Assembly (NCBI GenBank): GCA_964595945.1
Contig: CAZQSL010000072.1
Span: 1 to 17,648 of the forward strand
Length of the DNA: 17,648 nucleotides
Direction of reading: 5' to 3'
From: CAZQSL01 sp964595945
GTDB lineage: Bacteria > UBP15 > UBA6099 > JAJRTR01
The position numbers were made by a program, and so were the translations under genes. Below are positions 14,604-17,648 of this stretch, piece after piece. Below the pieces are notes generated by a model, which was given only the letters and a program-made list of their open reading frames with translations, did not search any database and had not been told where the DNA came from. Each line of letters starts with the position of its first letter. Positions within the stretch are counted from its first letter, which is position 1.

Positions 14604-14611
14604 GGTATAAT
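14604..14611 (+). promoter_or_regulatory. Extended -10 promoter for the lipoprotein gene
   Basis: TGGTATAAT (14603/4-14611) is a perfect extended -10 box on the plus strand. It predicts a transcription start near 14618 and thus a leader of about 145 bases before the lipoprotein ATG. No strong -35 box is present. Confidence 0.45.
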
Positions 14612-14617
14612 ATGCAC

Positions 14618-14761
14618 AAGGGCAGGGATGGTATTCGCGTACCACCGCGCCGTCCTGCACACGGGTGTTGCGGAAACGCGAAACAGATGGCAAGGCGGCA
14701 CGCAAATTGCGATAAAATAATTGACAACAATAAAAAGAGCCTGAAAAGGCGGAGGTACAGT
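14618..14761 (+). other. Long 5' leader of the lipoprotein gene with small hairpins
   Basis: If the promoter at 14606 is right, this is an untranslated leader. It contains TGGTA-TTCGCG-TACCA, a GCG-GAAA-CGC stem with a GNRA tetraloop, and GCC-TGAAAA-GGC directly before the GGAGG ribosome site. None of the riboswitch consensus sequences I know (cyclic-di-GMP, cobalamin, TPP, SAM) fits. The leader frame stays open in register with the gene, but a lipobox at the expected distance from ATG 14762 argues against translation here. Confidence 0.35.
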
Positions 14762-16456
14762 ATGAAAAAATCATTCGTGGCGATGATCAAGACCGGCGTG
14801 GCCGCGCTCGCGGTGGCAGCATTTGCGGCAGGCTGTGGCGGCGGCGGGGGAGGGGGCTCGACCAGCGGTGGCGGCGATGTCACCCCGACGACAAAGACCA
14901 TAAATCTGTCAGGTACATTTTCCAGTGGCGCTGGCAGAGTAGCCGGCAGATCGGCCGCAGATGTCGCCACCGGCACCCAGATAGTAGTCTACAATCCCGC
15001 GACCAAGACAAACTACTGCACCGGCGCGACCAGCGATGGCTCCGGCAGTTTCAGCTTCGCCTGTACCTTCACATACTCGGCTGCCACCATCGACATGGTC
15101 ATCGAAGCAGTCCCCAATGACGCTGCCAGTCAGGCAGCGCAAAAAAATCCGGCAAACACGACTAACCTTCGCTATGCGCTCAACGATCTTTCGATCTCCG
15201 GCGCGACTACCACTGTCCCGGCCATCACCGTCACGAGCCAGACCACTCTCGAAGCCAACGCGCTGCTCTACTCCCCATCCGCTACAGCCGCCGAATTCGC
15301 TAAATTCAAGGAATGGCCCAAGATTTTCGCCGATGCCGGTCTCGAGGATACCTACAACGCTATCGCGACCAACACCGTTTACCTCAACGAGATTTCCGGC
15401 AAAATGGCAGCCGCCCTCACGGCATGGAAAAGCAGCGACTATACCGCCATCCAGAAACGTGTCATCATACGTGACTATGCAATGGCCTCGATCGCGGAAG
15501 ACACATATAACAACGCAGCCGCTAAAAATGCTCTCACCACACTCAAGACCACTCTCGACACCACCACAAAGGCTTCGGGCGTGACGCTCTCCGAAGGCAA
15601 TATCGCAGCCTCGGACCTCGATAAACTCGTCAAGTACTACAACCTCATCAGAGCCGCATTTATCGAAGCATACGCCGGCACTGGAGTCACCCTCTCGGGT
15701 GCCGCCGCGCTCGAAGGCATCGAGGGCATACTCGACATCGGCAAACAGTTCGGCATAGCATCCGAGGGAAAGACCTCCGCACAGTTCTCCGATGCCTTCA
15801 GGACACAGTGGGCGACCGCCGAAACGCAGGATTCCTACATGGCGGCGTTCGGTCCGCTCGGCATGGATGACGCCCAGAAAAACGCCGCAATCTACGATGT
15901 CGTGACCGGCATAGCCGCACTCTCTACTCCCACCGTCGAAAGAGTCAAGGAAGTTTTTGTCAACAGTGGCCACATGGCAACAGATGCCAGCGCACAGGCC
16001 GCCGCCGAACTTTACATCGCTCTCTACAACAAGGCCAACGCGCAGCAGGCAGCAGGCACATGTCCCATCACCAGCAGCACTTCAGAGACCGATATCACAT
16101 CATACGTCAAACTCCGGAATGGCATCGACTTCAAGACCGTGGAATTTTCCCCCGCCACAGCCTGCCTCTCGGCCGAAGATGTCGCCGACATGCTCGAAGC
16201 CTACTACGAAAAAGATCTGCCGAAATTCCGCTCATTCGAAGACAATCTCGAAGCCGCCATCAACGCGCGCGCCAGCGATGTGGAAGAGCTTGAATTCCTC
16301 TATATCTACAACAACATTTACGTGCCGATGCAGACCGCTGCCAAAAAAGTCCCGATGGGCGCCGGACTCGATGCAGCCGGCGTAAAAAAGGAGCTTGTCT
16401 GGCTCGCCATGAATCTCCAGGGCTCGGGTCGCGTGATCAGCTCGGCTAAAAAATAA
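14762..16456 (+). CDS. Large surface lipoprotein of unknown function
   Basis: 564 residues. A basic N-terminus, a hydrophobic Ala/Val core and the lipobox FAAGC put the lipidated cysteine at residue 25, so signal peptidase II should cleave there. It is followed by Gly-rich linker (seven Gly, then STSGGGD) typical of surface-exposed lipoproteins. With Gly at position +2 and no Asp, outer-membrane sorting is expected. Residues ~45-110 look beta-rich, with paired cysteines around a Ser/Gly-rich GSGSFSF turn, like a carboxypeptidase-regulatory or Ig-like fold; the rest is mostly predicted helix with many Ala, Thr and charged residues and two more cysteines near 440 and 470. I recognise no enzyme motif. 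ATG 14762 has GGAGG 6 bases upstream; the longer open frame to 14441 is rejected. A palindromic repeat follows the stop. Confidence 0.8.
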   Translation: MKKSFVAMIKTGVAALAVAAFAAGCGGGGGGGSTSGGGDVTPTTKTINLSGTFSSGAGRVAGRSAADVATGTQIVVYNPATKTNYCTGATSDGSGSFSFACTFTYSAATIDMVIEAVPNDAASQAAQKNPANTTNLRYALNDLSISGATTTVPAITVTSQTTLEANALLYSPSATAAEFAKFKEWPKIFADAGLEDTYNAIATNTVYLNEISGKMAAALTAWKSSDYTAIQKRVIIRDYAMASIAEDTYNNAAAKNALTTLKTTLDTTTKASGVTLSEGNIAASDLDKLVKYYNLIRAAFIEAYAGTGVTLSGAAALEGIEGILDIGKQFGIASEGKTSAQFSDAFRTQWATAETQDSYMAAFGPLGMDDAQKNAAIYDVVTGIAALSTPTVERVKEVFVNSGHMATDASAQAAAELYIALYNKANAQQAAGTCPITSSTSETDITSYVKLRNGIDFKTVEFSPATACLSAEDVADMLEAYYEKDLPKFRSFEDNLEAAINARASDVEELEFLYIYNNIYVPMQTAAKKVPMGAGLDAAGVKKELVWLAMNLQGSGRVISSAKK

Positions 16457-16477
16457 CACCTCATCATTATCAATCGG

Positions 16478-16528
16478 AACCGTTCACGGAATACTCGCGG
16501 AGAACCTTTTTTGCAAAAAAGGTTCTCC
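16478..16528 (+). repeat. 51-bp perfect direct repeat, left copy (DR-L)
   Basis: Bases 16478-16528 are identical to 17598-17648, exactly 1120 bases apart. The repeat begins AACCGTTCACGGAATACTCG and runs into the palindromic repeat R4. The identity therefore covers about 20 bases of unique flank besides the family palindrome, so it is more than a chance pair of family members. The two copies bracket the methyltransferase gene. Confidence 0.85.
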
Positions 16529-16646
16529 GCACCTCTCCAAAGAACTTCCTATGTTTGGAGTGTTCTCTGGTTTTACGGCTGGAGTATGGCATATAAAGTT
16601 TTTCGGTAGAGGTTTGAGACCCCATTTTGTAAAAAGGGGGGCTCCA
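16497..16646. repeat. Composite palindromic element upstream of the methyltransferase gene (R4/R5)
   Basis: Left unit: bases 16497-16530 form a 34-base perfect palindrome (arms starting GCGGAGAACC, centre TTGCAA), followed by the family tail CACCTCTCCAAAGAACTT. Right unit, in reverse orientation: 16591-16646, with an imperfect hairpin 16616-16644 and, on the minus strand, the tail AACCTCTACCGAAAAACTTTAT. The layout copies the element at 8286-8451, but the centre holds no strong third hairpin. It fills the gap between the lipoprotein stop and the methyltransferase start, where it may terminate lipoprotein transcription. Confidence 0.7.
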
Positions 16647-16695
16647 TGCTCTTGTCGTGAACGATTACAAACCACCTTTATCTGGAGCTGCAGGT

Positions 16696-17574
16696 GTGGC
16701 TGACAAAGAATCCGATAACAAGCTACAATGTCCGGTCTGCAAAGTGGATGTCGATGACATACTATACACGTTTCGGCACGAAACGATTTATGTCTGCCGT
16801 CTCTGCGGACTCGGCATTTCATCGGCAAAACCGGCTCGCGACGGAGCCGAAGACAGGTATTCCCGGGACTATTACGAGGAGTCCTACCCTGGCAGCACCG
16901 ATATCGAGTCGGACGGGCAGGTGGGGAGCGGGATATTCGAAAGAATCGAGCAAACGGCAAAATCACGGGGCAAACTGCTCGATGTGGGCTGCGGCACAGG
17001 CCAGTATCTCTCTGCTGCACTCAATCATGGATGGGAGCCGTGGGGCATCGACATCTCACCATACGCTGCTCGTGTGGCCGCAAGCCGCACCGGAGTGCAT
17101 GCCGTGTCGGGTACTCTCGAAGAGTCGGATTTCGCTCCTTCGTCATTCGATGCGGTGATCATGATTCACGCACTCGAACACCAGTTCGACCCACGGCGCA
17201 CACTCTCCGAAGTCCACCGGCTGCTGCGCCCCGGCGGCGCTCTTTTCATATCAGTGCCCAACATGCGCAGTGCCGAGGCGAAAAGGCATGGCGCTGCGTG
17301 GCGTGGCTGGCAGCCTGGATTTCACTTTTATTTCTTCACAAAGACCTCACTTGCTCTCGCGGTGGAAAACGCGGGTTTTCGCGTCGTGTCTAACGAAGCT
17401 CTGCCGTCGATCATATCCGGCGGAGCGGTCGACGCGAGACTCGGGAGCGCTACGGGGACGCTTGTGCGCAGAATCGCCAGATTTTTTCTCGGCGGTCTCG
17501 TCAATTTTGCCAGAAAACGGTTTTCCAAAACACATGAAGGCGAATCTATCGAGTTGCTTTCTGTCAGGGTATGA
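16696..17574 (+). CDS. Zinc-ribbon class I SAM-dependent methyltransferase
   Basis: 292 residues from this start. An N-terminal zinc ribbon (CPVC at 12-15 and CRLCG from 34) is followed by a Rossmann methyltransferase domain: LLDVGCGTGQYL (about 94-105) binds S-adenosylmethionine, GIDIS near 117-121 supplies the acidic ribose contact, FDAVIMIHALEH (151-162) is motif II, and LRPGGALFISVPN (177-189) is motif III. After it come FHFYFF and a basic, partly hydrophobic tail. Zinc-ribbon methyltransferases of this layout often sit in surface-glycan or natural-product clusters, and the substrate is unknown. The frame opens at GTG 16657 without a ribosome site; GTG 16696 has GGAG 8 bases upstream and is preferred. 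It is bracketed by 51-bp direct repeats and sits alone between repeat elements. Confidence 0.82.
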   Translation: MADKESDNKLQCPVCKVDVDDILYTFRHETIYVCRLCGLGISSAKPARDGAEDRYSRDYYEESYPGSTDIESDGQVGSGIFERIEQTAKSRGKLLDVGCGTGQYLSAALNHGWEPWGIDISPYAARVAASRTGVHAVSGTLEESDFAPSSFDAVIMIHALEHQFDPRRTLSEVHRLLRPGGALFISVPNMRSAEAKRHGAAWRGWQPGFHFYFFTKTSLALAVENAGFRVVSNEALPSIISGGAVDARLGSATGTLVRRIARFFLGGLVNFARKRFSKTHEGESIELLSVRV

Positions 17575-17597
17575 GTCCCGGCTGATTCTTCCAGCGT

Positions 17598-17648
17598 AAC
17601 CGTTCACGGAATACTCGCGGAGAACCTTTTTTGCAAAAAAGGTTCTCC
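17598..17648 (+). repeat. 51-bp perfect direct repeat, right copy (DR-R), with truncated palindrome R6
   Basis: Identical to 16478-16528 up to the window edge, so the repeat may extend further. Bases 17617-17648 are the sixth copy of the palindromic family, cut by the edge of the window. It starts 23 bases after the methyltransferase stop, where it could also end that transcript. Confidence 0.85.

Noticed and set aside
14441..14761. In-frame upstream extension of the lipoprotein open frame (and an opposite-strand frame at 14533-14976)
   Set aside because: The extension overlaps the hydrolase start region and puts the lipobox in the middle of the protein; ATG 14762 has a perfect ribosome site and a normal signal peptide.
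14909..15973. 354-residue open frame on the minus strand across the lipoprotein gene
   Set aside because: It mirrors the codon pattern of a GC-rich real gene (Gly/Asp/Val-rich, no ribosome site, no recognisable motif); the plus-strand frame has a lipobox and a ribosome site.
429..17648. CRISPR array or integron attC sites as an explanation of the repeated palindromes
   Set aside because: The copies are far apart, unevenly spaced and partly inverted, with no spacer series, cas genes or integrase; the attC core sites are not recognisable.

Overview
The window carries about fifteen protein-coding genes and no rRNA, tRNA, CRISPR array or recognisable transposase. Most of it is GC-rich, with strong Shine-Dalgarno sequences, a lipobox-bearing surface lipoprotein, signal-anchored exported proteins and a sensor protein built on an [FeFe]-hydrogenase fold. 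This suggests a diderm bacterium with an anaerobic or fermentative lifestyle. The mix of a DUF5054/GH38-like glycosidase, a phosphodiesterase of the alkaline phosphatase superfamily and a creatininase-family hydrolase would fit a PVC-type (Lentisphaerota/Kiritimatiellota-like) or related uncultured phylum, but this is an inference from gene content and no marker gene settles it.

Layout: (1) 1-308, the 3' end of a 5'-nucleotidase-type gene on the plus strand. (2) 6033 to 820 on the minus strand, a tight four-gene operon: exported rhodanese, GH38-like/DUF5054 protein, alkaline-phosphatase-superfamily phosphodiesterase, and a membrane-anchored Pro-rich protein of unknown function. (3) Divergent from it, a creatininase-family gene (6222-7139), then trmL on the minus strand and a cysteine-cluster (YkgJ-type) gene on the plus strand. 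(4) A convergent gap (8274-8476) filled by a three-hairpin repeat element. (5) queC on the minus strand, preceded in the same direction by two AT-rich accessory genes: a three-helix DUF6338-type membrane protein and a 64-residue basic protein. (6) A signalling cluster on the minus strand, 13409 to 10104: an [FeFe]-hydrogenase-like domain fused to a histidine kinase, a second soluble histidine kinase whose dimerisation domain resembles the first, and a stand-alone receiver, closed by a clear intrinsic terminator. (7) A lysophospholipase-type hydrolase (minus), a divergent long-leader lipoprotein gene (plus), and a zinc-ribbon methyltransferase gene (plus).

Two things run across the window. A family of extended palindromes (six copies, two of the sites being head-to-head pairs) lies only in gene-free gaps, mostly behind gene ends. 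A perfect 51-bp direct repeat containing one of these palindromes brackets the last methyltransferase gene. The best candidates for a less-described system are the hydrogenase-like kinase/kinase/receiver cluster, whose two kinase genes share a TGTGAA-type motif upstream, and the AT-rich DUF6338 plus small-protein pair wedged against queC.
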